NCBI RefSeq assembly: GCF_037975245.1 | Contig: NC_092568.1 | Coordinates: 9,823,501 to 9,887,500, forward strand | Direction of reading: 5' to 3' | DNA: 64,000 bases | Source: Apostichopus japonicus | Taxonomy: Eukaryota > Echinodermata > Holothuroidea > Aspidochirotida > Stichopodidae | Shown here: positions 1 through 12,672 of the stretch, piece by piece | Layout: every line of letters begins with the position of its first letter | Numbering within the stretch: the stretch's first letter is position 1 | Translations under genes and position numbers: made by a program | The notes under the pieces: generated by a model | What the model was told of the DNA's origin: nothing | What the model saw: only the letters and a program-made list of their open reading frames with translations | The model's database searches: none

Positions 1-1586
1 GTACCACCTAATTAAATCATCATCCCGAGGTTTCAAGAAAGTTGATATTTTGAGATTAAAATAGTCTGTTGAACTTTTAAAACGTTACAATTTCAAGGAA
101 TAAATCGAAATATTTGGGAGATATCAGAATTGAAATTTGTGTCATGAGTGTGTTATTTTGTCAGGTCATGATGACAAAGTTTTTCTAGGTGCAAACATGG
201 CTCTTCCTTAAATAGCTATTCTTCTACTTTTTTTCTTTTCATTTTTCTTTTTTTTAGGTACTGCAATAAAAAATAAGTCTATAAAAATCAATGCAAATGA
301 CAACCGGTCTGTAATATATTGATTTGTTCAAGCTATCACTTTTGTCTGTCAAAGAACTTTTAAGTTGCTATTTCCCTGCAGGGTGGAATAAATATGTTCT
401 TACCTTTTGGAGGTATGTCGTTCATCTCTATCACATAGACACTTGATAATGTTTGGGTGTGCTTTTGCTACCTTAACTAAGACTCTTCTATAAGAAGATA
501 ATGGTACCGCTTGGAACCACATCGTGACCGGGTTTGCGTTACTTTACCAAACAAACGTAATACAAAAACATAACTGGATCTATCCACTAGCAAGTAACGA
601 ATTGTCAACGAATTTAATTTACAGTCTTCTACTTTTCTCATTTGGAACCCATGAAAGGGGCTTTCATATATAATCGTCCCTGGTCCTACCGAGGGGGTAC
701 AATTACACGGTGCTTTTGCAGGAACCTTATGTTTCCTCGAAGTGGTCGAATTTGATTTCTCAGATTGCGAAAAAATGCTTTATTTTACAGCAAATGATGA
801 TAATGGATGCAAATGAGCCTTACATACGTACCTCAAGTAGGAGGATATTAATGTCCATGTTCTTTATGTCTTTTCGTCGTTATATAGTCATCAATTGAAT
901 GCTTGATACGTGTTATCCGGAAGCCGATTAAAACGCTAAACGTTCACTGTGCATTCTGGACTGCTCAAATAGCGTAAACACCTTGTCGTACAGGTTTCAG
1001 TATTATGAAAGCAAATGCACCACTTGAATGGCATTAATTTCTATCTATTGTTATAAACTTGTTTCGAATAAAGAAGATGTGGTTCGTCAATGAGTATCGA
1101 TAAAGTCCATTAGTGTGTTACGTGTTGGACATAACGGGGACTACTTGGTATTCCAGTCATGGCAGTTTTCTTCATCTATTCATTGTTCATCAGAATGTAG
1201 TCCATTGACTTGTAAAACAAATAGAATAAAGAACAAGGAATCGGATAATATTCATCCGAGATCAAACTTGAAGACATCCCCGAAGATCATGTGAAGTATC
1301 TGTTCCCTTTCGAGGGGAATGGTTATACACACCTGGCGATGATGACACAATCACAGTCTCGATGCAAGGGACTGGGGTTGAGAGCGGATCAGACGTTCGG
1401 TAGTTTGGTTTTCGTGCCCAGGTTCTTACCTGGGTGACTTTTCTTTAAAAGTATCCCCGGTATTCAATCATGGGAGCATTATCGACTGTAAATTGATAAC
1501 TCACTTAAATAATTAAATATTGAGTAAGGCAGAATTTTAGTCTTGATATGTTATAATACAAAGAAAACAAACAACTTTGAGTCCAA

Positions 1587-1802
1587 TCATGTTTCTGTAG
1601 CTGTTCCAGTATTTTTCAAGATATGTATCGTTAAATATACTGAATTTCTGGCATAATCGTTTAGGCTAACTGGATGGTGACGTCGGCTCCTCACTGCAGT
1701 TCTTATAGTTAATGTTAATCCGTTGTTTTTGAGGTCAACCATAATATATTCGTGAATCTTCATATAAGCAACAAAGCACACTTGGGTGGCATTTAACATC
1801 AT
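1587..1802 (-). other. Short open frame shared by all three A copies
   Basis: A - strand frame starting MMLNATQVCFVAYMKI is open in A1 (71 codons), A2 (11616-11867) and A3 (34920-35186). The endings differ. It has no recognised family, and at this length openness can be chance. It is listed as a candidate only. Confidence 0.15.
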
Positions 1803-2598
1803 TTGTCCTTAACAAATTTGTAGTAAATTATAAACATGTCATTTGAGACCATATAATCTTCATTTCTCTCATTGAGTTTAGTAGTGCAACCGTAGTGTAC
1901 TAAACTAAATGGTCCAGTCAATTTAACTAGTGAACCTCAACTGTTTAAAGGTCATTCCAAAAAACAAGCAAAACAGTTATGTGCTATACAACTCTAGCTA
2001 GACCGAGAGCAGTGGTTTTAACGGTCCACGGCATATCAAAGTTAATTTTGTTCCCGAAGTTATCAAAACAGAATACGGGGTATATTTTTTGGTGAATCTC
2101 AATCACTCAGTTTCTGAAACTACCTACTATCCGGTATGAGAATTTGCTACAACACTGTTGCTTATAATGGGACCATATTCACACTGGGGGACTTTGGTTT
2201 TCTTGCAAATGTGATATAGATTGAAATCTATGTATATTAAAATGTTATCTTATGGTCTTGCTGGCTTGTTTGTCTCTGGCATTGCAACGAATATAATACT
2301 TGTTTATTTGTAGGTTGTGTCAATCTTTGCCAAGTTGAACACATTTATGTCAAGCAATGAGTTTAATTAAGTTCCTTCAAACCCTTGTGAACCGCATGAC
2401 TGTTTGAATGTTTAGCTTGGCTTACCACAAATAACCCATTACAATAAAATTCATTCCACCTTCAGAGTGACTAGAAAAAAAAACGGCTTTTAAGGAATTC
2501 GATGGCGCTAGTTCTAAAGAGGGCGTTTTTTAATATGAAATAATCATATGGCTCTTAAAGGCATCCGTAGATTCACTTTTAGGAGAATAGCGCCTCAT

Positions 2599-2935
2599 TA
2601 GGCCACGTATTCAGTGGACATGGGCTGCAAGCATGCCGGTCGCAGAGATGTCACCACCTCTGGCCAAAGGCAAGGATTCACGCACGCCACCTAGTACGCT
2701 TCTGGTCGATTTGACCGACCCTCTGCGCATCCTCCCGGGTTCTTTTGCGACAACAAGGGAGACATGGCACGGGATCCTAGGCCACAAAAAGCACCATGCC
2801 ACAACCTCAGGTATTATCGCCAGAGGCCTGTCTTGAACCCTAGCCACGATTTACACGACCGACAAGGAATGAGTCTTTCGTCACCCTCTATAGCATCGGC
2901 CACCACATCAGCTAGTAAATTAGATGGTTGAATTA
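2599..2935. repeat. Near-invariant GC-rich island, copy 1
   Basis: From CGCCTCATTAGGCC to TTAGATGGTTGA. By reading, it differs from the A2 and A3 copies only by one A in an A-run near 2785, while the flanks differ at many sites. It contains a + strand ORF that this one-base loss truncates to 67 codons (2633-2836). It has the look of a dispersed SINE-like module. Coding is not supported. Confidence 0.6.
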
Positions 2936-2997
2936 ATATATCAAGACTTCAGCGTGGACTGCTGAAAGAGAAAAAGAATTTTAAACGTGTATAATCG

Positions 2998-3066
2998 TTG
3001 ATGGAGTCGAACTCAGTTCATCAGGTTACTGGTCCACTGCTCTACCCACTGAACCATTTGACGAGT
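2998..3066 (-). repeat. tRNA-like SINE head in A1
   Basis: On - it reads TGGTTCAGTGGGTAGAGCAG (A box) and later GAGTTCGACTCC (B box) at tRNA-like spacing. The anticodon stem does not pair well, so it is a SINE head and not a functional tRNA. The GC-rich island follows downstream on the same strand. Confidence 0.7.
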
Positions 3067-4110
3067 TAACTTTCTACGAGCTTAAATTGGTATTGTTGGT
3101 TGGATACGATCAATTGGTAACAGTGAACGACACTGCCTTCAACGAAATCTCTATTCATCCTGTTTTACTCTCATTAGAACAACGGATTTGAATATCTTTA
3201 TTTACAAGAAGCTCACGCTTGTCTTTGTTTACATTGCAGCAAGCAGTAAGAATGTCATTTCCTTCCAAGACGTAAATGTACAATAGGCTTTAGCCCCGAT
3301 ACTATCGATGACTTCGAAGCAAGCAGTAAAAGAAAAACGGATTCCGTGAAATCTTCTTATTCACAAAAGGTTGCTTAAAATAATGCTCGCAAGATAGTTC
3401 TTGCTGTAAGTTGTGTCTTCACAACTATATTCTATGCAGACGATCATGAACTGGAGTAAGCCTGAAATTTCAAAAAACAATACCTATTCACATTTCAAGA
3501 CCTTTTGGAATGAGGAAGGGACAATACTTATTAAGTCAAACACGTTAATTACATGTGACAATCTTATTTGGGGATCTGAATCGCTGGAAATAGCAGAGTA
3601 ATTCGAAACCCGAAAAAGAATTCATAGGGTTTTGAGTTTATGCAATGAGATTTGGGAAACACGGGGATCGGGAATTCGTCAACTACAAGACTTTGTTTAG
3701 TCCGCAAATGACTAGATGTGTTTTTTGATCCTCTGAAACTGCGGTATTTGCGTGTATAGCCCCCCCCCCCCCTCCCCACCACATGACTGTGTTCCACACA
3801 CATACGAATGTGTATTTAGTTTCATACAAATATTAGAATCATCTTTATAAATATCAAATTTTGATCTATTATCAGCCAACGTTGCATTTTGAAAGACTGA
3901 ATGGTAATGAGGAAGGGACGGTGACGAGGACGAGGTTTGGATGTTTTTATAGCTTTATATGAGCAATGCAAGTCAACACTCTGACATGGTCCGCGACTCT
4001 TTATAAAGCATTAGTTCAGGTTTAAGCATGAAAGGTAAACGTAGCTAGGTATATTGGGTAACCGTATGTAACCATGGTATCGTCCTGTATTAGGAACTGG
4101 TATTATCATT

Positions 4111-4195
4111 GGGTAACTCGCAAATGTATGTATGTATGTATGTGTGTATGCGTGTATGTTTGCGTGTATGTATGCGTGTATGTATGTGTGTATGT

Positions 4196-4245
<50 letters not shown>

Positions 4246-4252
4246 TTGATTG
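4111..4252. repeat. (GTAT)n and (CAAT)n microsatellites, A1
   Basis: Tetranucleotide runs of TATG with variants, then TCAATCAA repeats. They recur with different lengths at 14200-14300, 14665-14785, 15150-15270 and 37530-37605. Confidence 0.9.
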
Positions 4253-4699
4253 ATGTGTAGAGTTAATATTAAAACAATTAATTAAGTGACTTACTTGATT
4301 TCTGTCTCGCTGTGTGAAACATCAATGGGAAATTTCCCGGACAGTTCATAGCGATCTTTAGAATACTGTGGAAACCAACGACCGTCGATGAAAAGTCGCC
4401 ATTTTATTTATCTAATTTTCTTGCGATTTATGCATATTTACAAACCTATAACTGACTGACTGATAGAATTACTCACTAAACCAAATCATATCTTCGGGCA
4501 TGTATGTTACTGCGTAGTATTGATATAATATAAAAATTAAATCTATTTGGTTCGCTCCTCCCCCCCCCCACCCCTCAAATGTACAAATACTGTATACATT
4601 TGTATCACATTTCTTTGGTAAATCCACACAATAGATATATTAGTGAAGTTAACATTTTGAAGGTTACCTACCATTATGACATCACAGACCAACTACTTA

Positions 4700-5420
4700 A
4701 CTGTCATCCACTTCCTAAAGTGACTACGTCACTTCCTAAAGTGAGTCAAAATAGCGTAGATTCAAACAACTATATCTGGAGGTAGCTGTGGTAAAGTTAT
4801 ATATTACCTGCCACCAGAACGTCTTTAAAATGGCGTGATCTCTTCGTTGTGTTTAACTGTTTTAACTGTTTATGCACTACTGTTACGTCACTTCCTAAAG
4901 TGACGCAGTGCTTAAACAGCTAAAATAGCGTAAATTCAATCAACTGTATCTCGAAGTAGCTGTGGAAAAGATTGTTTCATCATACACAATATATTATCTG
5001 ACACCAGAATATCCTTATAATGGCGGGATCGCTTCGTTATTTTTAACTCTTTTAACTCATGTTTTTGCACTACGTCACTTTCTAAAGTGACGTAACGCAT
5101 AAACATGAGTCACAATAGCGTACATTCAATCAACGAGGTAGGTGTGGAAAAGTTTTGTCTCATCATACACAATATATTATCTGTCACCAGAATATCCTTA
5201 TAATGGCGGGATCTCTTCGTTATTTTTAACTATTTTAACTCATGTTTTTGCACTACGTCACTTCCTAAAGTGACGTAGCGCTTAAACATGAGTCAAAATA
5301 GCGTAGATTCAATCAACTATATCTCGAGGTAGGTGTGGAAAAGTTTTGTCTCATCATACACAATATATTATCTGTCACCAGAATATCCTTAAAATGGCGG
5401 GATCTCCTCGTTATTTATTT
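4700..5420. repeat. ~183-bp tandem array of palindromes with CRE/AP-1-like sites
   Basis: Four units, found only in A1, each centred on CACTTCCTAAAGTGA. In the best unit (about 5233-5299) the arms ACTCATGTTT..CTACGTCACTT pair over roughly 30 nt. Each unit can carry TACGTCA/TGACGTA and, in the better copies, TGAGTCA. A2 (about 16270) and A3 (about 38627) keep one degraded unit. Confidence 0.85.
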
Positions 5421-5504
5421 TCTTTCAAATCGTGACTTTCTTACTCTGGTTCTTGTTAGCAAAAGGAATTGTTTTTAACTACAAATGAGCAAATTGTCAG
5501 AACG

Positions 5505-5548
5505 CCGGGGTTAGGTGGGGTGGTGTGAGGTGGGGTCGGGTATAAATA
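5505..5548 (+). promoter_or_regulatory. G-rich tract plus TATAAATA, A1
   Basis: Runs of GGGG separated by T or TC lead directly into TATAAATA (5541-5548). The same arrangement occurs at 16408-16464 and 38768-38827 with different numbers of G-runs. It could be a core promoter or quadruplex-forming tract. No downstream gene is recognised. Confidence 0.3.
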
Positions 5549-5818
5549 CTGCTTCAGGTTATTTAGTATATAGATTACTGACATTACTTGTAAATCTTAG
5601 AGACTCTCCGAGCCGCCTAATCAAGCGTGATGTACATGTCTTATTTCTCTCGTTGTTCTTCTGATAATCATTACTGATTTGTGTTAAACATCAGTTGAAA
5701 CTATAACGACACGTGAAAGGTGTTCAATACATGTTGTGTAAGCAAATATAATCCGTCAGTCTTTACCCGCGTTCGGCATAATGTGTGCAAAACTTTTAAC
5801 CAAAATGTTTACTTACAA

Positions 5819-7259
5819 TAAATTACATTAAATAAATTGTGATTACCTAGCGAGAAAAAGATGAATGAAAAAGGCAATAATTGATTTGAATTATTGTATT
5901 ATAAAATTAAATAAAGACAGAAAGCTAAAATTAACAAGACATTACGCCTCATCGAGGCCATGGTTTCACTGAACGTTGAACATCAACCCAGTCCGAATCG
6001 ACGTGAGCCCTCCATTGCAAGTCAGCTAGCCCACTTCTGGCCCGAAGGCCGGACTCTCAACGTAATCTCCCGGATGCTAAGGGAGGATATGGAATTGGGA
6101 TCCTAGGCCCGTATAAAAGTTCCACCTTGGCGATGCCATTGTAAACAAAGCAGTGTCTGTCATCCGATCGGCCGATTCACATGTCCAGCCTGACAACAAA
6201 CACCGACGCGCAGTGCTGTCTTCCTACCGTTCAGGCCACCACGCCAGCCTGGTGATTATTGGGTCGAAATAATGCTTAGAGTTCAAGATTGTTCCAAAAC
6301 AATGTGATATGAATGCATAAAGATGCCATGTCCCACTTGGAGTATTGTACATTCGCACAAAAGTTTAACCGTGAAAATAAGAAGAAAAAAAGAAAAGTAA
6401 AACAAAGCACACACACACACAAGACGTAAAATGACCTAACTCAGTCTATGTTTTGGCATATTTTCAGTCACCACGATCGTTTTGAATGCCTTGATGTGGA
6501 AGCGCATAAATCAAAGTAGAGATGGAGTGCAAATAAGGAGGATTGGAGGTGACACAAAGCAGTTAAGAAATTATGTGTTTAAATCTGGATGTTTCACCGT
6601 GCGAGCAGACGGTTCAGTAAGCTTAACTTGCTCCTCTTCTAGCTCAAAGTCTTAACTGTCATGATATAGAAAATGGGCATGCACCCTGACAGGCCAAGCC
6701 CTCAGATATCAACGTGGAGGGGGGGGGGGTATGATTTGTCAGTTGACAACTTCTAGCTATACTTTAGCGGACCCTAAACGCGACGGACTTAGTGTGTAAG
6801 ATAATGGAAGGATTACTTCTGGTACGACACCTACAACAGCTATAAAATAGAAAGCTCCTGATTAAAATCCTAAGAGGGCTGCCAACCGTGACTGAAATAA
6901 ACACCGTCGCGTTCTGACTTTACAAGGATGATAAAGGCCAGTCTCTTAACATTAACAATTCCGTTAGATTTTTACAGTTTTTCTGATCATAAAATAGTTA
7001 CAATACTACGGTGGTTTAATAGGGACATAGGAAAGGAAACAAGTCTGCAGCTCAAACCTGAACATTTGAACTTTTTGTCTCTACATTTGGACTTTTGTTT
7101 TTGGATCTTTTAAAGTCCAAATTTTGGAGGAATAAAAAGAGGCAATATTTTGAGATGAAAAGTCCACATTGTGAGATTTGGGGACACTGTTTTTCTTTCC
7201 TATGTCCCTGTTAAGCCACCGTACAATGCTGACATATTGTGCACACACAATTAAACTGC
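5819..7259 (+). repeat. Block C, copy 1
   Basis: It matches 22250-23687. It starts with TAAAT(A)AA..GTGATTACC and contains a GC-rich module (5945-6270). That module shares CTCCCGG, AAGGGAG and GGGATCCTAGGCC with the island of block A. C1 lacks the TTTTGCGAA stretch found in C2 (about 22497). No gene is recognised. Confidence 0.85.
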
Positions 7260-7693
7260 TGCATGCAAACAACACAGTAGTCTTCTGCTGTACACATGTA
7301 AGTAAAGGTGTAGTAGCTACAGCGTGATAGTCTTACGTCTATCTTGTCCGTGCGCGCATGCAAACAGTGTTACAAGAGCGCTCACAAGAATATCAGCACA
7401 AAATCAGAAGCGCGCGCTCCGGAATATTTGTCTGCATTGCATGCTGTACGTACAGAATACCTCCGTGCGTGTGCGTTGACCTATATACGAGTGTTTATTA
7501 TACCGTCATACACAATGGTTTGTCAATGGAAAATATTTGTTGTCATTTTGCAGGCGTTCATATCAACACGTACTGTACTCTACTGGGCAGTTCTCTCTCC
7601 ATTGCAAGCAGTGAAGTCTAGACGTTGGATATATCTTGACGTCGTTCTTCGCCTTAAGTTAATTGTTCGAACGACTCCAATGACGGCCCGGGG

Positions 7694-8672
7694 GCGAATT
7701 TTTTTTCCCAAACAGGTTTGCAAGTGTGCGTAAATAATCGTTCATGATTGGTCGGAAAAGTTACGTCATCACCATAGAAACCTTCACTTCGAGGTTCTGC
7801 ATCCATTTGTTGCAACGAAGATATACCCGTTCAAAATTACCCGTAGCTTTTCGTATATATATTTAGATATGTTTGGAATTGGTTTAGACATATTTAGCAC
7901 ACTAGTATTGTATGATCTACTTTGATCGAAGTTTTCTGTGAAGGCATTAATCGATAACATCGCACAGTGAAAGTTTCGTACAGGGTACATCACACATGCG
8001 CTGTAGGCCTATTATTATAACTCGATACACAGTGCAGTGACGGAAATATATCATACTATACACTATACTGTTTTGCGTATATTTACTCAGACTCGCGTCG
8101 TGAAGTTGCTTTTAGTGTAGGCCTACCCATGCCACGAAACGAATTCTGATTTCAATAGAACGGCTCACGAATCGTGGATAACGTAAACACGAACCAAATA
8201 GAAGGTAGCGTATGTATCACAAGTGCGGTCAACATGTAATCCAAGCATTAAACTCGGTACACAGTGCAGTGACGGAAATATATCACACTATACACTATAC
8301 TGTTTTGCGTATATTCACTCAAGACTCGTGAATTCGCGTCGTGAAGTTGCTTTTAGTGTAGGCCTACCCATTCCACGATACGAATTATGATTTCAATAGA
8401 ACGGCTCACGAATCGTGAAAAACGTAAACACGAACCAAATAGAATGTAGCGTATGTATCATAAGTGAGGTCAACATGTAATCCAAGCATTAAAAGTAAAG
8501 TTAGGGCGTTTGGAGGGAAACCCCTTAACTAGACTCAATCAAGTGTCAGTGTGTAACCCAGTATATGTCTTCGAACTTCCAAGCGATGGCTATTATTTAT
8601 GCTGACGTCACGAGCAATCTGATTGGCTGAAAACTGCGTAATTGCAAACCTGTTTGGGAAAAAAAAAATCGC
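7694..8672. mobile_element. 979-bp non-autonomous TIR element, 9-bp target duplication
   Basis: The ends are near-identical inverted repeats of ~30 bp (left GCGAATTTTTTTTCCCAAAC; right end reads GTTTGGG, an A-run, then TCGC). It is flanked on both sides by GGCCCGGGG (7685-7693 and 8673-8681). The uninterrupted site with one GGCCCGGGG is present in E2 at 20713-20721. It has no transposase. A 9-bp duplication fits Mutator-like or Merlin-like elements; 8 bp plus one matching base cannot be excluded. Confidence 0.88.
8021..8493 (+). repeat. 232-bp tandem duplication inside the 979-bp element
   Basis: The unit starting CTCG(A/G)TACACAGTGCAGTG and ending TCCAAGCATTAAA occurs at 8021-8252 and 8253-8493 with a few differences. 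It is an internal tandem duplication of the MITE-like element. Confidence 0.88.
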
Positions 8673-9041
8673 GGCCCGGGGTTGCAGAGAAGAAAAGGAC
8701 GACATTTGAAGACATAGTAAACATAACGTGATTACGGTGAGTGATATTTTACATCATGTGAAGTTGTCTGTCTGTCTGCATGTATGTCTGTCTGTGAAGT
8801 TAGCCTCTGCATAGTCTGCAACGTATACCTAGTCTAGGCCTATCAGTATATGCCTTACTTTAAACTTCAGTTTTATGCACAACGAGAACAGTGTTACGTC
8901 ATGGAAATGAACCTAATAGCAACTGAGGCATTTTGACGGCACTTAATGCTTTTTGGGATCAGTGTAGAAAAGTCTGTAGGTGAGTTAAAATATGTTCGGT
9001 CGGGATTGCGCCAGTAATATGTCGGTTACTACTACTTGTAG

Positions 9042-9245
9042 GTGCCAGACGTGGCACGAGAAGTTGAGAGCGCCATCGATGGCCATCTTCTACCTGTCAT
9101 CTATCCATTAGCGGCAGGGCTATTATTCAATGGTTACATCGAGAAAATATACTGTGGAGAGGAGATGAAGAAATGTATGCACTGTATGCCTAAAAAGTCA
9201 ATATATATAGGCCATCCGTTCTTTTATCTTTTTTGTTTCTTTTGA
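9042..9245 (+). other. Open frame in block E after an acceptor-like TTGTAG
   Basis: The frame PDVAREVESAIDGHLLPV follows TACTACTTGTAG and is open in the E1, E2 (about 21083) and E3 (about 31573) copies. Substitutions between copies include several amino-acid changes (P/A, Y/N, E/K), so constraint is not evident. No family recognised. Confidence 0.15.
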
Positions 9246-12200
9246 CTTTGCTACCTTTTGCTATAAATACTCCAGACATACCTTCTGTAATTCCACGATG
9301 TTACCATAGCAACGGAGCGTTAGATTAGAACGGAGCTATTTTTAGACGAATATACAAGTCCCTTGGAATTGTCGTGGATTTCATATTTGTTTTGGTCATA
9401 ATACGTTAAATACAGGGCAAAAGCTAGATAAGGTAGAAATTAGATAGATCTATTCGACAATGAGTGAAGTTTACCAGTAGACCATAAGCGTGTGGATCGT
9501 GAACCACGAAGGTTCAGCGTTACATGAAAACATAACATTCATCATAAAGCCCAAGCGTTCAAAGCATTTCCGTTTAATAGGAATGACTTTGCAGCACACT
9601 TTTCTGCACCAGTTTGACCAATTCTATATATCGCCTACTATAATCGCTGGGCCGGTTATTCACCTTCTACAGGACCGACGGAGAAGGGGGAGCTGAGTGT
9701 GGATTTATCCGTCACTTTTTGTTTGCCATGTCTAAACATGTGTAATAATAACCCAGGCTGCTGTAATCATTGAAACTTCGAGACAACGTAACAAGTATGA
9801 CTGCATAGCACATTGGTATACCGACGTAAAAGCAATGCCCGGTTCCTTTTTTTTCGAGGAAATTGACAGCTAGCTAACCGTCATATTATCATTTTGTGTT
9901 TTGCCATAGGCCTACCCGTCTGTGGAAATGTTGGCATTTTCATTAAAACTTCTATAAAAGGTCGAAAGTTTGAGGAAAACACCGCAATCAATCGATATTT
10001 TATTTGCACCTTTTGTTATACCCTCATAAACTCTCCTACTTTATTGAGTACCACCTAATTATATCATCATCCCGAGGTTTCAAGAAAGTTGATATTTTGA
10101 GATTAAAATAGTCTGTTGAACTTTTAAAACGTTACAATTTCAAGGAATAAATCGAAATATTTGGGAGATATCAGAATTGAAATTTGTGTCATGAGTGTGT
10201 TATTTTGTCAGGTCATGATGACAAAGTTTTTCTAGGTGCAAACATGGCTCTTCCTTAAATAGCTATTCTTCTACTTTTTTTCTTTTCATTTTTCTTTTTT
10301 TAGGTACTGCAATAAATAATAAGTCTATAAAATCAATGCAAATGAGAATCGGTCTGTAATATTTTGATTTGTTCAAGCTATATCACCTTTGTCTGTCAAA
10401 GAACTTTTAAGTTGCTATTTCCCTGCAGGGTGGAATTAACATGTTCTTACCTTTTAGGGGTATGTCGTTCATCTCCATCACATAGACACCTGTTAATGAT
10501 TGGGTGTGCTTCTGCTACCTTAACTAAGACTCTTCTAAGAAGATAATGGTACCGCTTGGAACCACATCGTGACCGGGTTTGCGTTACTTTTACCAAACAA
10601 ACGTAATACAAAAACATAACTGGATCTATCCACTAACAAGTAACGAATTGTCAACGAATTTAATTTATAGTCTTCTATTTTTCTCATTTGGAACCCATGA
10701 AAGGGGCTTTCTTATATAATCGTCCCTGGTCCTACCGAGGGGATACCATTACACGGTGCTTTTGCAGGGACCTTATGTTTCCTCGAAGTGGTCGAATTTG
10801 ATTTCCCAGATTGCGAAAAAAAATGCTAGCAATGCTTTATTTTACAGCAAATGATAATAATGGATGCAAATGAGCCTTACATACGCACCTCAAGTAGGAG
10901 GATATTAATGTCCATGTGCTTAATGTCTTTTCGTCGTTATATAGTCATCAATTGAATGATTGTTACGTGTTACCGGAAGCCGATTAAAACGCTAAACGTT
11001 CACTTTGCATTCTGGACTGCTCACATAGCGTAAACATCTTGTCGTACAGGTTTCAGTATTATGAAAGCAAATGCACCACTAGAATGGCATTAATCTCTAT
11101 CTATTGTTATAAACTTGTTTCGAATAAAGAAGATGTGGTTCGAGTCAATGAGTATCGATAAAGTCCATTAGTGTGTTACGTGTTGGACATAACGGGGACT
11201 ACTTGGAATTTTTGGCAGTTTTCTTCATCTATTCATTGTTCATCATAATGTAGTCCATTGACTTGAAAAACAAATAGAATAAAGAACAAGGAATCGGATA
11301 ATATTCTTCCGAGATCAAACCTGAAGACATCCCCGAAGATCATGTGTAGTATCTGTTCCCTTTCGAGGGGAATGGTTATACACACCTGGCGATGATCACA
11401 CAGTCAAAGTCTCGATGCAAGGGACTGGGGTTGAGAGCGGATCAGACGTTCGGTTGTTTGGTTTTCGTGCCCAGGTTCTTTCCTGGGTGACTTTTCTTTA
11501 AAAGTATCCCGGTATTCAATCATGGGAGCATTATCGACAGACAGATTTTGCTGTAACTTGATAACTCACTTAAATAATTAAATATTGAGTGAGGCAGAAT
11601 TTTAGTCTTGATATGTTATAATACAAAGAAAACAAACAACTTTGAGTACAATAATGTTTCTGTAGCTGTTCCAGTATTTTTCAAGATATGTATCGTTAAA
11701 TATACTGAATTTCTAGAATAATCGTTTAGGCTAACTGGATGGTGACGTCGGCTCCTCACTGCAGTTCTTATAGTTAATGTTAATCCGTTGTTTTTGAGGT
11801 CAACCATGATAAATTCGTTAATCTTCATATAAGCAACAAAGCACACTTGGGTGGCATTTAACATCATTTGTCCTTAACAAATTTGTAGTAAATTATAAAC
11901 ATGTCATTTGAGACCATATAATCTTCATTTCTCACATTGAGTTTAGTAGTGCAACCGAGGAACTAGTCTGATGAGCTGTGTACTAAACTAAAAGTTCCAG
12001 TCAATTTAACTAGTGAACCTCAACTGTTTAAAGGTCATTCCAAAAAACAAACAAAAAAGTAATGTGCTATACAACTCTAGCTAGACCGAGAGTAGTGGTT
12101 TAAACGGTCCACGGCATATCAAAGTTAAGTTTGTTCCTGAAGTTATCAAAACAGAATACGGGGTATATTTTTTGGTGAATCTCAATCACTCAGTTTCTGA

Positions 12201-12672
12201 AACTACCTACTATCCGGTATGAGAATTTCCTACAAAACTGTTGCTTATAATGGAACCATATTCACACTGGTCTACTTTGGTTTTCTTGCAAATGTGATAT
12301 AAATTGAAATCTATGTATATTAAAATGTTATCTTATGGTCTTGCTGGCTTGTATGTCTCTGGCAACGAATATAATACTTGTTTATTTGTAGGTCGTGTAA
12401 ATCTTTGCCAAGTTGAACACATTTATGTCAAACAATGAGTTTAATTAAGTTCCTTCAAACCCTTGTGAACCGCATAACTGTTTGAATGTTTAGCTTGGCT
12501 TACACAAATAAACCATTGCAATAAAATTCATTCAATCTTCAGATTGCCCAAAAAAAAATGGCTTTTAAGGAATTCGATTGCGCTAGTTTGAAACAGGGTG
12601 TTTTTGATATGAAATAATCATATGGCTTTTAAAGGCATCCGTAGATTCACTTTTAGGAGAATAACGCCTCAT

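Larger units (their letters stand above)
1..5818 (+). repeat. Segmental duplication block A, copy 1 (left end cut by window)
   Basis: It matches 10048-16736 and 32695-39092 almost continuously. Copy 1 lacks roughly 550 bp present in A3 at 37714-38262; the junction is at about 4350 after CATAGCGA. It has instead an expanded ~183-bp palindromic array (4700-5420). It joins block C1 near 5819, so block B is missing after this copy. Confidence 0.9.
7260..10047 (+). repeat. Block E, copy 1
   Basis: It matches E2 (20288-21985) and E3 (23688-23849 plus 31294-32694). It carries a private 979-bp TIR element (7694-8672). Around 9484-9630 it has private sequence in place of a ~320-bp stretch shared by E2 and E3. 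It runs straight into A2, the same E-A junction as E3-A3. Confidence 0.85.

Noticed and set aside
2611-2847. Protein-coding gene on either strand of the GC-rich island
   Set aside because: Both strands are open, there is a one-base indel in A1, no family match, and the segment adjoins a tRNA-like SINE head. A repeat module explains it better.
4111-5420. Possible CRISPR-like or direct-repeat array
   Set aside because: The units are contiguous ~183-bp tandem repeats and simple microsatellites in eukaryotic DNA. There are no unique spacers and no cas genes.
7344-7733. 129-codon frame in block E1
   Set aside because: It runs into the 979-bp element and is not kept in E2. No recognisable motifs.
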